A stretch of DNA of 64,000 nt from Salmonella enterica subsp. diarizonae (GTDB lineage Bacteria; Pseudomonadota; Gammaproteobacteria; Enterobacterales; Enterobacteriaceae), in the NCBI RefSeq assembly GCF_008692785.1, contig NZ_VXJV01000005.1:1-64000 (forward strand), in the 5' to 3' direction. The position numbers and the translations under genes are program-made. Shown here piece after piece: positions 1 through 10,515 of this stretch; positions within the stretch are counted from its first letter, which is position 1, and every line of letters begins with the position of its first letter. The notes beneath the pieces are model-generated. The model was not told where the DNA came from. It saw nothing but the letters and a program-made list of their open reading frames with translations, and ran no database searches.

Positions 1-1
1 T

Positions 2-121
2 TGCCTGGCGGCCGTAGCGCGGTGGTCCCACCTGACCCCATGCCGAACTCAGAAGTGAAACGCCGTAGCGCCGATGGTAGTGTGGGGTCTCCCCATGCGA
101 GAGTAGGGAACTGCCAGGCAT
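2..121 (+). rRNA. rrfH: 5S ribosomal RNA (rrnH-type operon end)
   Basis: The 120-nt sequence matches enterobacterial 5S rRNA from the 5' TGCCTGGCGG to the closing TGCCAGGCAT, which pair to form helix I. It is followed 56 nt later by tRNA-Asp and then by yafC, the arrangement at the end of rrnH in E. coli and Salmonella. The 16S and 23S genes lie outside the window to the left. Confidence 0.97.
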
Positions 122-176
122 CAAATTGCAGTAATCCGGGGTGACAGCCGGTGGTAGTAAAGTAAAAGAATTCGGT

Positions 177-253
177 GGAGCGGTAGTTCAGTTGGTTAGA
201 ATACCTGCCTGTCACGCAGGGGGTCGCGGGTTCGAGTCCCGTCCGTTCCGCCA
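177..253 (+). tRNA. aspU: tRNA-Asp (GTC)
   Basis: A 77-nt cloverleaf starting GGAGCGG and ending in an encoded CCA; anticodon GTC lies in the CTGTCAC loop and the T-loop GGTTCGAGTCC is intact. It is the distal gene of the rrnH transcription unit, identical in sequence to the second tRNA-Asp at 7545-7621. Confidence 0.97.
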
Positions 254-262
254 CTTATTAAG

Positions 263-292
263 AGCCCTGAGCATATGTTCAGGGCTTTTTTC
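263..292 (+). terminator. rho-independent terminator of the rRNA operon
   Basis: AGCCCTGA and TCAGGGCT form a perfect 8-bp stem with an 8-nt loop followed by a run of T. It lies ten bases after tRNA-Asp, so it should end the rRNA operon transcript before the convergent yafC. Confidence 0.85.
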
Positions 293-338
293 TTGTCTAT
301 TGTTTATCGTTGCTCTTCTGGCAATAGTCTTCCGCATT

Positions 339-1253
339 TTAGCTCCCTTTGGCCGTATTTTCTGATGCTGCTTTTACATGCTCGCTGAGGAAATCAATAA
401 AGGCCCGTATCCGGGTACTGACGGCACGATCGCTGTAGTAAACGGCACTGAAGGGCATTTCTACCGGTAACCGTTTATCTGCCATCAACTCTACCAACAT
501 GCCTTGTGCGATCTCTTTATCGATCATGTAGTCTGACAGGCAGGCGATACCATTCCCACTAAGGCAAAGCTGCTTCAACGTCTCCCCGCTGTTAGAGGAA
601 ATCCCGCTATGAATTTCATACAACTGCCCATCGCAGCAAGCAACTGGCCAGGTATTGAGCGAAAGCGGTTCGGTGAATCCCAGGCATACATGTTGCTTCA
701 GTTCTTCGACGTTTGTGGGGGTGCCGTAGCGAGCGATGTAATCAGGAGACGCAATTATTTTTCGGTAGCTGGTAAATAAAGGACGAGCACGTAAGCTGGA
801 ATCGGTCAGAGTACCAGCACGTATCGCGACATCGACCTTTCGTTCTATAAGATTAATAAATGTTTCTGAGGAGGCCAGCGACAGCGTGACCTCCGGATAG
901 CGCTCACGGAAAGGTTTTATCAACGGCATCAGAAAATGCAGGATAACTGGCGTGGCGGCATCAATACGCAGTAAACCGCGAGGCGTATTGCGGGTTTCCA
1001 TTATTTCCGTTTCAGCAGCGGCCATTTCCTGCAATATTATCTGTACGCGGCGAAAATAGCGTTCGCCTTCTTCTGTAAGACTAAGCTGCCTTGTCGTTCG
1101 GTTAATCAGATTGACGCCCAGCTTCATTTCCAGTTTTTTTACTGAACGGCTAATTGCGGAATTGGCCTGTCCCAGCCGTTCTGCGGCGCGACTAAAACTC
1201 CTGCTTTCAACTACGGCTACGAAAATGGCAAGTTCTTCTGATGTCGCTTTCAA
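339..1253 (-). CDS. yafC: LysR-family transcriptional regulator YafC
   Basis: A 304-residue LysR-type regulator. The N-terminal winged helix-turn-helix occupies about residues 1-60 (Phe-Ser-Arg-Ala-Ala-Glu-Arg-Leu-Gly and the following Ser-Arg-Ser-Val-Lys-Lys-Leu-Glu are typical), followed by a LysR substrate-binding domain to about residue 295. Position beside rrnH and divergent from yafD matches yafC of enteric bacteria. Regulons of YafC are not established; LysR proteins usually respond to a small-molecule ligand and often control a divergent neighbour. The coding strand opposes the rRNA operon, with a terminator between them. Confidence 0.93.
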   Translation of the reverse strand: MKATSEELAIFVAVVESRSFSRAAERLGQANSAISRSVKKLEMKLGVNLINRTTRQLSLTEEGERYFRRVQIILQEMAAAETEIMETRNTPRGLLRIDAATPVILHFLMPLIKPFRERYPEVTLSLASSETFINLIERKVDVAIRAGTLTDSSLRARPLFTSYRKIIASPDYIARYGTPTNVEELKQHVCLGFTEPLSLNTWPVACCDGQLYEIHSGISSNSGETLKQLCLSGNGIACLSDYMIDKEIAQGMLVELMADKRLPVEMPFSAVYYSDRAVSTRIRAFIDFLSEHVKAASENTAKGS

Positions 1254-1484
1254 ATTTGTACCTGTAGTTTGGCTTTACGTTGAATTTTGTTATTAAAACA
1301 TTCGTTGGCGCAACATGTCATCCGATTGCTGTCAGACGTAGCGTTGATGGTTTTGGCAGATAAATGATGATGTAAGTGCTTGCAAACTTAACAATAGGCA
1401 ATTGTACATTGAAAGTCTGCGCTAAAATCCCTATAACAGAATAACCATTCCGTTTCCGGATTGGTTGACGTTATAGAGGTTTGA

Positions 1485-2294
<810 letters not shown>

Positions 2295-2371
2295 AGGTGA
2301 GTCAGGTCTGCCGTGGGGCAGACCTCAACGGGTGCTGCCCTCTACTTTTCCCATAACAGAAGGGCAATACC

Positions 2372-3142
2372 ATGACAACGCACTCCCACCATGACAATGT
2401 TGAAAAGCAGTTTGGTTCACAGGCGAACGCTTATTTACATAGCACCGTTCACGCAGAGGGGCGTGACTTAGCGCGGCTGGCACAAAGGTTGTCTGGCTTT
2501 TCCCTGGCGAGTGTACTGGATATGGGATGTGGGGCTGGACACGCCAGTTTTGTCGCCGCGCAATATGTCAACTCGGTCGTGGCATACGATTTGTCAGCCA
2601 GCATGCTTGAGGTCGTCGCCGGAGCGGCGGAAGAAAGACATTTAAGTAATATTACTCTCCGGCAAGGTTATGCAGAAAAACTGCCCTTTGAAGATTCGTC
2701 ATTTGAGGTGGTGATTAGCCGCTATTCCGCGCATCACTGGCACGACGTTGGTCAGGCATTGCGTGAGGTTAATCGAGTATTAAAACCCGGCGGTGTGCTG
2801 ATTATCATGGATGTCATGTCGCCAGGACATCCTGTACGCGATATCTGGCTGCAAACGGTGGAGGCGTTACGCGACACATCGCATGTCCGTAACTATTCCA
2901 GTGGTGAATGGCTGGCGATGATCAATAAAGCGATGCTGGTAACGAATACCGTGGTAACCGATCGTTTATCGCTGGAGTTTCGCTCATGGGTAACGCGGAT
3001 GCGTACACCAGCGGCACTGGTTGAGGCGATTCGATTGTATCAGGCGAGCGCATCGGCAGAGGTGAAGCGTTATTTTGAGTTGCAGGATGACGGCTCGTTT
3101 AGCAGTGATACTATCATGCTGGAAGCGTATAAGGCGGTATAA
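2372..3142 (+). CDS. yafE: SAM-dependent methyltransferase YafE
   Basis: A 256-residue class I methyltransferase of the UbiE/BioC type. The SAM-binding motif I reads VLDMGCGAGH at about residues 49-58, motif II Val-Ala-Tyr-Asp follows, and a post-III region with Leu-Lys-Pro-Gly-Gly is visible. The substrate is unknown. It sits between yafD and the convergent mltD as in other enterics, with a bidirectional terminator just downstream. Confidence 0.92.
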   Translation: MTTHSHHDNVEKQFGSQANAYLHSTVHAEGRDLARLAQRLSGFSLASVLDMGCGAGHASFVAAQYVNSVVAYDLSASMLEVVAGAAEERHLSNITLRQGYAEKLPFEDSSFEVVISRYSAHHWHDVGQALREVNRVLKPGGVLIIMDVMSPGHPVRDIWLQTVEALRDTSHVRNYSSGEWLAMINKAMLVTNTVVTDRLSLEFRSWVTRMRTPAALVEAIRLYQASASAEVKRYFELQDDGSFSSDTIMLEAYKAV

Positions 3143-3149
3143 CAATTAT

Positions 3150-3178
3150 AAAAGGCGCCGGGGGAAGCGGCGCCTTTT
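3150..3178. terminator. bidirectional terminator between yafE and mltD
   Basis: AAAAGGCGCCG and CGGCGCCTTTT form an 11-bp inverted repeat with a 7-nt loop. A-run on one side and T-run on the other let it serve both convergent genes. Confidence 0.85.
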
Positions 3179-3198
3179 GGCTTTTTCGTAGGACAATA

Positions 3199-4566
3199 TC
3201 AGGAGTCTGGCGTGCTATTGTCCTTCACAAACAACGTAAGCTGATCGCCCGGCTGTAGATTATCCGTATCATGGTTCCAACGCATCACATCTTTGATATT
3301 CACCCCGTGACGTCTGGCGATACTGGAAAGCGAATCGCCTTTACGGACACGATAGGTAATGCTATCGCTATTGTTTGCCAGTCGTTGTGCGCTGCTGCCA
3401 GCGCCCACAGTCAGGCTTTGCCCGATTTTCAGGCGGGAACCACGCAGATTATTCCACTGCTGCAAGTCTTTCGTGCTTACGCCAAGACGCGAAGCAATAC
3501 CGGAAAGCGTATCGCCAGAGCGCACCTTATAGCTACGGCTATTCAACGGCGTATTGTCGGCGATCAGTCGAGACTGAACGGCGTCAATCTCACCGGAAGC
3601 CAGCGACTCACGCAACTGCTCGGCATGCTTTTTGGGCACCATAACATATCGCGGACCGCTTACACCTAAGGTAGACCCTTTTACACCGGCATTAAATGTC
3701 TTCAGCTTGCTGATAGACATGCCCGCCATATCCGCAACCTGGGCCATTTCAACTGGACTGTTTAAACGAACTCGCGCCAACGCCCGGCTTTCATCTGTTG
3801 TTGGCAGACGTACGCCGTAGCGTTTGCTGTTTTTGAGAATCTCACTCAATGCCAGCATTTTAGGTACGTAGACTTTTGTTTCCCTGGGCAAAGAAAGCGA
3901 CCAGAAATCCGTCGGTTTTCCACGCGCTTTGTTTGCTTTAATTGCCCTCATAACACGGCCTTCGCCGCTGTTATACGCTGCAACGGTTAACAGCCAGTCG
4001 CCGTCAAACATTTTGTTCAGACGCTGCATCATGTCTAGCGCGGCGGTCGTAGAGGCTACAACATCGCGACGCGCGTCATAATTACGGGTCTGCTTTAAAC
4101 CATAATTGCGCCCTGTGCTCGGTATGATCTGCCAGATGCCTGCGGCATTGGCGCCAGACGTTGCGTGAGGATCAAAAGCGCTCTCCACTATGGGTAGTAG
4201 TACCAGCTCCATAGGCATGTTACGTTTCTTAACCTGCCCCGCTATCCAGTACATATACGGCTCTGCCCGTAAAGTTACATCGTGGAGATAGCTCTTATTG
4301 CGTAAATACTTCTGTTTTTGTTCGCGAATCCGGCTGTTTTCCGGAATTCCCATCTTTAGCTCGTCGCCAATGAAAGCCCACAAGTCTTGATCTGGCGCGA
4401 TAGACGTTCCGTCGTCCATCCATCGTGCCTGACTCGTAAACTTTCCTGCTTCCCCTTGACCAGCTGCAGAAAGGCTCTGTGCGTGCTGTTGGACGTTGCC
4501 AGTGTTCTGAGACGCCTGGCACCCCACAAGCAGGACAGAGGCGAGTAATATCGCTTTTGCCTTCAT
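3199..4566 (-). CDS. mltD: membrane-bound lytic murein transglycosylase D
   Basis: A 455-residue lipoprotein that cleaves peptidoglycan glycan strands to 1,6-anhydromuropeptides. The N terminus has a lipobox (Leu-Val-Gly-Cys at residue 16) for outer-membrane anchoring. The SLT catalytic domain is at about residues 110-220, with the catalytic Glu in Val-Glu-Ser-Ala-Phe and the Gly-Ile-Trp-Gln-Ile-Ile-Pro motif. Two LysM peptidoglycan-binding repeats follow at about residues 345-390 and 405-450, each with the Ser-Gly-Asp-Thr/Ser-Leu signature. Adjacent, same-strand gloB lies upstream, as in E. coli. Confidence 0.97.
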   Translation of the reverse strand: MKAKAILLASVLLVGCQASQNTGNVQQHAQSLSAAGQGEAGKFTSQARWMDDGTSIAPDQDLWAFIGDELKMGIPENSRIREQKQKYLRNKSYLHDVTLRAEPYMYWIAGQVKKRNMPMELVLLPIVESAFDPHATSGANAAGIWQIIPSTGRNYGLKQTRNYDARRDVVASTTAALDMMQRLNKMFDGDWLLTVAAYNSGEGRVMRAIKANKARGKPTDFWSLSLPRETKVYVPKMLALSEILKNSKRYGVRLPTTDESRALARVRLNSPVEMAQVADMAGMSISKLKTFNAGVKGSTLGVSGPRYVMVPKKHAEQLRESLASGEIDAVQSRLIADNTPLNSRSYKVRSGDTLSGIASRLGVSTKDLQQWNNLRGSRLKIGQSLTVGAGSSAQRLANNSDSITYRVRKGDSLSSIARRHGVNIKDVMRWNHDTDNLQPGDQLTLFVKDNSTPDS

Positions 4567-4637
4567 GTGTGTGTCAATAGTTGCTTAAAAGACGACCGAT
4601 CATAACGGCGAAGTTAGCGAATGACAAGTAAGAATTA

Positions 4638-5393
4638 TCAGAACGTGTCTTTCTTTGACCTTAACCATGCAAAACGCGCTTCTGGTTGTTGCAATATTGT
4701 TTCTTTGTTAATTTCATTAATTAAATCAATATCTTCAATTCTTAAAAAAAGATTAATCTTACGCTCATTTTTAAGAATAACGGGTAATGTCATTTGTTTT
4801 TTTACACGTAACTCATTAACTTTACGATAATATTCATTTATGAACGAATCGTGCGGAAGTATGCTCAATGCGAACTTAATATTAGCTAAAGTATATTCGT
4901 GAGCGCTACAAATGAGTGTGTCGTCAGGTAGGGAATTTATTTTCATAAGTGATTGATACATCTGTGATGGCGTGCCTTCAAACAGTCGGCCGCAGCCGCC
5001 GGAGAACAGCGTGTCGCCACAGAATAGGTAAGGATGGCTAAAGTAACAGATGTGTCCTGACGTGTGACCCGGCGTGGCAAATATACTAAATTTATGTCCT
5101 AAAACGAGGATAATATCGCCATCGCCAACAAGATGGGTTGCTCCCTTGTCTTGCGTTTCCGCCGGTCCATAAACTGTCATTTGCGGGAAATGTTGCAACA
5201 GCTCTTTTACTCCGCCAACATGGTCGTGATGGTGATGCGTCAGGAAAATCGCCTCCGGAATCCACTTATGTTCAGCGATGGCCTTTAAGACCGGCGCAGC
5301 TTCGCCGGGATCAACAATCACACAGCGATCTTCATCATTGGTCAGCACCCAGATGTAATTGTCCTGAAATGCGGGAATACTGTTAAGATTCAT
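4638..5393 (-). CDS. gloB: hydroxyacylglutathione hydrolase (glyoxalase II)
   Basis: A 251-residue metallo-beta-lactamase-fold enzyme that hydrolyses S-lactoylglutathione to lactate and glutathione, the second step in methylglyoxal detoxification. The zinc-binding motif [10 protein letters not shown] is at about residues 52-61, and further ligands are in Pro-Gly-His-Thr-Ser-Gly-His and the Cys-Gly-Asp-Thr-Leu-Phe segment. The C-terminal glyoxalase II helical domain is present. It is divergent from yafS with only 34 bases between starts. Confidence 0.96.
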   Translation of the reverse strand: MNLNSIPAFQDNYIWVLTNDEDRCVIVDPGEAAPVLKAIAEHKWIPEAIFLTHHHHDHVGGVKELLQHFPQMTVYGPAETQDKGATHLVGDGDIILVLGHKFSIFATPGHTSGHICYFSHPYLFCGDTLFSGGCGRLFEGTPSQMYQSLMKINSLPDDTLICSAHEYTLANIKFALSILPHDSFINEYYRKVNELRVKKQMTLPVILKNERKINLFLRIEDIDLINEINKETILQQPEARFAWLRSKKDTF

Positions 5394-5427
5394 ATATTAC
5401 CTCTCAAATAATTAGTGGAAGGTTGTG

Positions 5428-6150
5428 ATGAAACCGGCAAGGCTCTCTCAAACTGTCGTTGCGCCCGGATGTTGGGGGGATTTGCCCTGGGGCAATTACT
5501 ACCGTGAGGCGCTGGAACAGCAGCTAAGTCCGTGGCTTGCAAAAATGTATGGTTTCCATTTGCTTAAAATCGGTAATTTAAGCGCAGAAATCAATTCCGA
5601 AGCGTGCGCGGTCTCCCATCAGGTGAATGTTTCATCGCAGGGGTCGCCGATGCAGGTTCTGGCCGATCCGCTACATCTTCCTTTTGCGGATAAATCCGTC
5701 GATGTTTGTCTGCTGGCGCATACTTTGCCGTGGTGTGCCGACCCGCACCGTTTACTGCGGGAAGCCGACCGCGTATTGATTGACGACGGTTGGCTGGTCA
5801 TCAGTGGATTTAACCCGCTCAGTTTGATGGGATTGCGCAAACTGGTACCCGTTTTACGTAAATCACCGCCCTATAATAGTCGGATGTTTACCCTTATGCG
5901 GCAACTGGACTGGCTGTCTTTACTCAATTTCGAAGTGTTGCACTATAGCCGTTTTCATGTCTTACCCTGGAAAAAGCAGGGGGGGCGGCTTTTAAATACG
6001 CATATCCCGGCTCTGGGCTGTTTACAGCTTATTGTGGCCCGTAAGCGGACCATCCCGCTTACGCTCAATCCTCTACGACATAATAAAAGTAAAGCCCCCA
6101 TTCGCCAGACCGTTGGTGCCACGCGGCAATATCGCAAACCGGATGGCTAG
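5428..6150 (+). CDS. yafS: predicted SAM-dependent methyltransferase YafS
   Basis: A 240-residue methyltransferase-fold protein; the central segment with [15 protein letters not shown] resembles motifs II-III of UbiE-type enzymes, while the glycine-rich motif I is weak. The ATG at 5428 was preferred to the GTG directly before it, giving the family N terminus [10 protein letters not shown]. The stop codon overlaps the end of convergent rnhA by four bases. Function is not established. Confidence 0.9.
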   Translation: MKPARLSQTVVAPGCWGDLPWGNYYREALEQQLSPWLAKMYGFHLLKIGNLSAEINSEACAVSHQVNVSSQGSPMQVLADPLHLPFADKSVDVCLLAHTLPWCADPHRLLREADRVLIDDGWLVISGFNPLSLMGLRKLVPVLRKSPPYNSRMFTLMRQLDWLSLLNFEVLHYSRFHVLPWKKQGGRLLNTHIPALGCLQLIVARKRTIPLTLNPLRHNKSKAPIRQTVGATRQYRKPDG

Positions 6151-6614
6151 GCTTCTGCCTGGTAGCCACTATCTTCCTGCGTGGGATTCATTGCCGCAGC
6201 GCGCGCCAGTTCATCGCAACGTTCGTTTTCCGGATGGCCTGCATGGCCTTTGACCCATACCCATTTGATCTGATGCTGGCCTAACGCAGCATCGAGACGT
6301 TTCCAGAGATCGACATTTTTTACGGGTTTCTTTTCCGCTGTTTTCCAGCCGCGTTTCTTCCAGTTATGAATCCATTGGGTAATTCCCTGCCGCACATACT
6401 GGCTGTCGGTGCTCAATATAACTTCGCAATGTTCTTTTAAGGCTTCAAGCGCGATGATCGCCGCCATCAGTTCCATACGATTATTGGTGGTCAGGGTGTA
6501 ACCTTCACTAAACGTTTTTTCATGGCCGCGATAGCGTAAGATAGCGCCATAACCACCAGGCCCTGGATTCCCCAGGCAAGAGCCATCGGTGAAAATTTCT
6601 ACCTGTTTAAGCAT
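6147..6614 (-). CDS. rnhA: ribonuclease HI
   Basis: A 155-residue enzyme that degrades the RNA strand of RNA-DNA hybrids, removing primers and R-loops. The catalytic carboxylates are visible: Asp10 in IFTDGSC, Glu48 in Arg-Met-Glu-Leu-Met, Asp70 in STDSQYV and Asp134 in Cys-Asp-Glu-Leu-Ala. The reading frame stays open far upstream over dnaQ, but the start at 6614 ([11 protein letters not shown]) is the family start and gives the normal length. It is divergent from dnaQ with overlapping promoters in the 63-base gap, the classic enteric arrangement. Confidence 0.98.
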   Translation of the reverse strand: MLKQVEIFTDGSCLGNPGPGGYGAILRYRGHEKTFSEGYTLTTNNRMELMAAIIALEALKEHCEVILSTDSQYVRQGITQWIHNWKKRGWKTAEKKPVKNVDLWKRLDAALGQHQIKWVWVKGHAGHPENERCDELARAAAMNPTQEDSGYQAEA

Positions 6615-6677
6615 CTCTGGTAGACTTCCTGTAATTGAAATCGATAACAAAACGCAAGTCTGACATAAATGACCGAT

Positions 6678-7409
6678 ATGAGCACTGCAATTACACGACA
6701 GATTGTTCTCGATACCGAAACCACCGGTATGAACCAGATAGGCGCGCACTATGAAGGTCACAAGATTATTGAGATCGGTGCGGTTGAGGTGATAAACCGT
6801 CGTCTGACCGGCAACAATTTTCATGTTTACCTGAAGCCGGATCGCCTTGTCGATCCGGAAGCTTTTGGCGTACACGGTATTGCCGATGAGTTTCTGCTGG
6901 ATAAACCGGTTTTTGCTGATGTGGTCGATGAGTTTCTTGATTATATCCGCGGCGCGGAGCTGGTCATCCATAACGCATCGTTCGATATCGGCTTTATGGA
7001 TTATGAGTTTGGTCTGCTTAAACGCGATATTCCTAAAACTAATACCTTCTGCAAAGTTACCGACAGCCTGGCGTTGGCGCGGAAAATGTTCCCCGGCAAG
7101 CGTAACAGCCTTGATGCGCTGTGTTCGCGTTATGAGATAGATAACAGCAAACGTACTTTGCACGGGGCATTGCTCGATGCTCAGATTCTTGCCGAAGTGT
7201 ATCTGGCGATGACGGGCGGACAGACGTCCATGACGTTTGCGATGGAAGGAGAGACGCAACGTCAGCAAGGTGAAGCGACAATTCAGCGAATCGTTCGTCA
7301 GGCCAGCCGGTTACGGGTCGTTTTTGCCTCTGATGAAGAGTTGGCTGCGCATGAATCGCGGCTTGATCTGGTGCAGAAAAAGGGCGGAAGTTGCCTTTGG
7401 CGGGCATAA
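6678..7409 (+). CDS. dnaQ: DNA polymerase III epsilon (proofreading) subunit
   Basis: A 243-residue 3'-5' exonuclease of the replicative polymerase core, binding alpha and theta. Exo I DTETTG (residues 12-17), Exo II in Ile-His-Asn-Ala-Ser-Phe-Asp and Exo III-epsilon around Leu-His-Gly-Ala-Leu-Leu-Asp-Ala are intact. The beta-clamp-binding motif in the linker reads QTSMTF, where E. coli has QTSMAF. The start at MSTAIT was chosen over an ATG three codons upstream because it gives the family length. The C-terminal alpha-binding segment is complete. Confidence 0.97.
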   Translation: MSTAITRQIVLDTETTGMNQIGAHYEGHKIIEIGAVEVINRRLTGNNFHVYLKPDRLVDPEAFGVHGIADEFLLDKPVFADVVDEFLDYIRGAELVIHNASFDIGFMDYEFGLLKRDIPKTNTFCKVTDSLALARKMFPGKRNSLDALCSRYEIDNSKRTLHGALLDAQILAEVYLAMTGGQTSMTFAMEGETQRQQGEATIQRIVRQASRLRVVFASDEELAAHESRLDLVQKKGGSCLWRA

Positions 7410-7544
7410 TTCAGCCCTTTTTACGCGGTAAAAATCATCCTTCGGGCGATTTTTGCAGCAACTGATTCAAAAGGTGACAAAAAGCGTTGACGGGCGACAC
7501 AGCAAACCGTAATATTCGCCTCATTCCCAGCGGGAACACAATAC

Positions 7545-7621
7545 GGAGCGGTAGTTCAGTTGGTTAGAATACCTGCCTGTCACGCAGGGGGTCGCGGGTT
7601 CGAGTCCCGTCCGTTCCGCCA
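7545..7621 (+). tRNA. aspV: tRNA-Asp (GTC)
   Basis: A 77-nt tRNA with GTC anticodon and encoded CCA, the same sequence as the copy at 177-253. Located after dnaQ, this is aspV, the site next to which Salmonella carries SPI-6. Here pagN and an autotransporter remnant follow rather than a full island. Confidence 0.97.
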
Positions 7622-8173
7622 ACTCATTATTTAAACGCTATGCGTATCATTAATGAGTGAAGAAGCCACAAGTTAAACGACTTGTGGTTTTTTTTCGTCT
7701 TATGATTTCATCCCACACCAGGGAAGAAAAGACAATAAGTGTGTCCCCCTTAGAGGAAATTGGTTCGCTTGTTTATAGTTTTCTACAGAAAACAGTCGGT
7801 TGCCTGTCTCCCAGAGATCTTCTTCGTGTCAATGTCATAACCGCCATTTTTCAGCGTATTCATAATCTATAAAGTCTTGGTTAACTTTATTTATATAATA
7901 CAGGGTGAGTGTTTTTATATTTTATTGAATAAATAATGAGGCGCCTCAGGGAATGTGGCTTTGATTATTACGGGAGGAACATCTTTTATCGGAGTAATCC
8001 TCTAAAAAGCAGGTTTTTTCGTTGCCAGTGTCTAAACTTACTCTTCATGCCATTATCTTGTAGGGCACTTTTCCTGTATTCAGCGGTTTTCTGAAGGCGC
8101 AAGGTGATTAATTACTGGTGTCCGCCATTGCGCCTTTGGGAATCAATATCTCCTGCCATTTTACTGATGTTGT
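7622..8173. other. gene-poor stretch downstream of aspV
   Basis: About 550 bases without a convincing gene. It begins with the aspV terminator. A 71-codon frame at 7657-7872 overlaps that terminator and has no recognisable content. The AT-rich remainder is probably residue of the left side of SPI-6. A separated inverted repeat, AAGGCGCAA with TTGCGCCTT, lies near 8095-8136, just past the end of pagN. Confidence 0.5.
7666..7695 (+). terminator. rho-independent terminator of aspV
   Basis: CCACAAG and CTTGTGG form a 7-bp stem with an 8-nt loop followed by eight T. It lies 45 bases after aspV. Confidence 0.85.
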
Positions 8174-8893
8174 TTAAAATGCGTAAGTGATGCCAATCAT
8201 GAAGTCATTGGATGCAGCTTTTGTGTCTGCGTAATAAGAGGTGTGTTCATCACCAGCATAGTTGTTTTTTGAAATGCTTACTTTGCCTGCATTAATGTAT
8301 TTATAGCTGGCATCAATGGCAATATTATCTGTTACAGCATATTTTGCACCGATACCCGCGCCCCAGGCAAAGTTATTTTTTGAAGCAGAGAGGGTTTCAT
8401 TAATGTCATAGCCAACAGGAATGGTGTTATTTTTTAGCTTCACGCGAGCGAGGCCAACGCCTGCGCTGATATAGGGTGTAAATGCTGTACTATTATGAAA
8501 ATCATAATAGCCATTAACCATGTAAGTGGTCATTCTGACCTGATTTTTTACATTTATGTGTACTGGCTCACCAAATGCAGTAATATCCTGCCCGCCTTTA
8601 GCATCCGTCTCACCTCTGAAAGTGGTATCCAGTTCTAAACGTACTGGAAGCTGGAATGGGTCATAAAAGTCATAACCGATAGCAACTCCGCCGCCAAAAA
8701 CGCCTTTGGTGCGGTTAGGTAACGTTGCATGACCATTGACTATCTCATCCTGGCTGAAGGTTGAGTTGATTCCATAGAGGTTTACTACGGATGCCCCCGC
8801 TTTCCCGGTGATATAGGCCCCTTCTTTTGCTGATGCAGTAACGACATGGGTTACCAGAAGGGAAGCGATGCAGACTGCGAAAAAGTTTTTCAT
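8174..8893 (-). CDS. pagN: outer-membrane adhesin/invasin PagN
   Basis: A 239-residue eight-stranded outer-membrane beta-barrel of the PagN/Tia/Hek family. The start at 8893 (MKNFFAVCIASLL) gives a clean signal peptide and the family length; a longer frame from 8935 was rejected. Alternating hydrophobic strands and a C-terminal aromatic residue (Ile-Thr-Tyr-Ala-Phe) fit a barrel. PagN of Salmonella is PhoP-activated, lies in SPI-6 next to aspV and promotes invasion through heparan sulphate proteoglycans. Its presence is the best marker that this is a Salmonella chromosome. Surface-loop residues diverge from what I recall of subspecies I. Confidence 0.88.
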   Translation of the reverse strand: MKNFFAVCIASLLVTHVVTASAKEGAYITGKAGASVVNLYGINSTFSQDEIVNGHATLPNRTKGVFGGGVAIGYDFYDPFQLPVRLELDTTFRGETDAKGGQDITAFGEPVHINVKNQVRMTTYMVNGYYDFHNSTAFTPYISAGVGLARVKLKNNTIPVGYDINETLSASKNNFAWGAGIGAKYAVTDNIAIDASYKYINAGKVSISKNNYAGDEHTSYYADTKAASNDFMIGITYAF

Positions 8894-9211
8894 TTCAAAA
8901 CCTGCCTTAATATTGGGATAAAAGACAAGTTTCACGGTATAGGGTATGGCATAACGATTACATAAACGAAGCCAAAAAAGCTGCTTATTGCAACACCGGG
9001 TTTTCTGGAGTCTGGTGAAAAAATGAGATGAAAATTTTAAATAACAATGCGATAAGCTATTTCTGATTGAGGGGCGTCTGAATGATATAGCTTAAAATGT
9101 CGGCGTTGGGTTTGTTATCACATTAATACCTGTGTACCTTGTGACGTTCAGGCTTATGTTATTGAATGCCATCAATCTGAAAATTCAGATTGATGGCGCA
9201 TAATGATGGGC
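8894..9211. other. pagN upstream region
   Basis: About 320 AT-rich bases with no gene between pagN and the autotransporter remnant. It should contain the pagN promoter, including the candidate PhoP box described separately. Confidence 0.5.
8952..8968 (-). promoter_or_regulatory. candidate PhoP box upstream of pagN
   Basis: On the pagN strand the sequence reads CGTTTATGTAATCGTTA, two imperfect copies of the PhoP hexamer TGTTTA separated by five bases. The first matches 5 of 6 and the second 4 of 6. It lies about 60 bases upstream of the start codon. PhoP control of pagN is known; the assignment of this site is inference. Confidence 0.4.
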
Positions 9212-9860
9212 TCAAAACTGATATTTTGCGCCGATATAAGCATTTACTTCGTTGTCAACATCGTGACCAAATACCGTATTGATACGGGTATTTGCGCTCC
9301 AGTTTTCTGAAAACTTCATATCCATTCCCAGTCCGGCGTTACCACCGTTAAGATTCTGACCGGCAAAACGATAATCGTCGGTATGGAAATCTGTCTCCGC
9401 GCCAAATTGCCCAACGTAAGCCAGCTCAACATAAGGTTTCACTTCTACGTTGTGTAATTGGTAGCTTACGCCTTCCTGCATACCGGCCCCGGAAACTTGC
9501 GCCGCCGCTGCCGGCGTCGGCATAAACCACGCTAGCGCTGGAATGACTGGTATCTGTAGCAGTAATGGTACTGTTCTTGAGCACGAGAGTATCCTACGCG
9601 TCTTCTCCCTCAGCCATCGTCCGTACGCCCTGATCAATGTCGGAATAATTGATGGTCGTGGTTGCATTCAGAGCAGCATCAACATCCAGTTTGCCCGTGA
9701 GAATCGCATTTGAAACGTCAGCAGTCGCGTTGCCGTAATTAGATTTCAGCCATAAGGAGTCAGATTGTAGGGCGGCTGATGACCCGAAATGGCTATTTGT
9801 AACGTTTGCTGTGATATCTCCGCTGCCGCTGAGTTCAATTTCGCCGCCTTCGGTGGTCAA
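9212..9860 (-). pseudogene. autotransporter (VirG-like) remnant
   Basis: Two frames carry parts of one autotransporter. The upstream frame (about 9594-9860) has passenger-like text rich in Asn, Ser, Thr and Gly with repeated beta-helix spacing. The downstream frame (9212-9667) carries the end of the translocator barrel, with a C-terminal Tyr-Gln-Phe as expected for BAM recognition. They are joined out of frame and most of the passenger and barrel is missing, so this is a decayed gene. In S. Typhimurium a gene annotated as similar to Shigella VirG stands next to pagN, consistent with this being its relic. Confidence 0.75.
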
Positions 9861-9946
9861 GTTATTGACTGTAAGAAAAGGATTTAGATGAATGTGTATT
9901 TAACTTTGGATAAAGCCCGTTATCCATAAATAACGGGCAAAAATAT

Positions 9947-10354
9947 TTACTCTAGCGCCTGGGCGAGATCTTGTTGTACCTGTTGGCGCTGCTCTGGTGT
10001 TAAGACTTTGCTTAAATCAAAATAATACTTGACCCGATAATAGCGCGCCTGCTGTTCTATGTTACTGAAGGCAGCAAGCTGCTGTTTCACGGCGGCATCA
10101 TCCCATTTGCCGGATTTAATCACCTCTATCAGCGCGCCGTCTTTAATTCCCTTCATAGAAATCTGACTGACGTCGGTTTCCAGTTGTTGGTGAAGTTTTT
10201 TGATCCGGGTAATCTGATCGTTTGTGAGTTTCAGGTGCTGGACAATAGGATCCTGGGCGGGCAGGGGAGGATTGGGGACAGCGGCGGCGAAAGCGCCAAA
10301 AGAAACGCCCGCCAGAGTCGCTGCCAGTAAAGCTGTGCGTACAAAGTTTTTCAT
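9947..10354 (-). CDS. Spy/CpxP-family periplasmic protein
   Basis: A 135-residue protein with a signal peptide (cleavage near Ala-Phe-Ala-Ala, residue 23) and two copies of the LTxxQ-type motif of the Spy/CpxP family: Leu-Thr-Asn-Asp-Gln at about residue 44 and Leu-Thr-Pro-Glu-Gln near residue 122. Members are helical periplasmic chaperones or envelope-stress modulators. It stands alone between the SPI-6 remnant and yafV. No specific function can be assigned. Confidence 0.8.
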   Translation of the reverse strand: MKNFVRTALLAATLAGVSFGAFAAAVPNPPLPAQDPIVQHLKLTNDQITRIKKLHQQLETDVSQISMKGIKDGALIEVIKSGKWDDAAVKQQLAAFSNIEQQARYYRVKYYFDLSKVLTPEQRQQVQQDLAQALE

Positions 10355-10515
10355 GGAGATATCCTGATAAGGGAATAATTAACCGTTTTTATCGCTCTCG
10401 AATGGCGAACGATTATCTTAGTCAGAATACGTTGCCTGCCACATTGCGCCACGCGAATTTGTTTTACGGAGAGTTACGGAGTGCAACAATCCCGCCGCGG
10501 TGAGCGGCAGGCTGG

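Noticed and set aside
6615..7268. Open frame continuing upstream of rnhA for over 200 codons
   Set aside because: It runs antisense through dnaQ. RNase HI of normal length starts at 6614, with promoter space between it and dnaQ.
7657..7872. A 71-codon frame after aspV
   Set aside because: It starts inside the aspV terminator region, has no family likeness and no good ribosome site.
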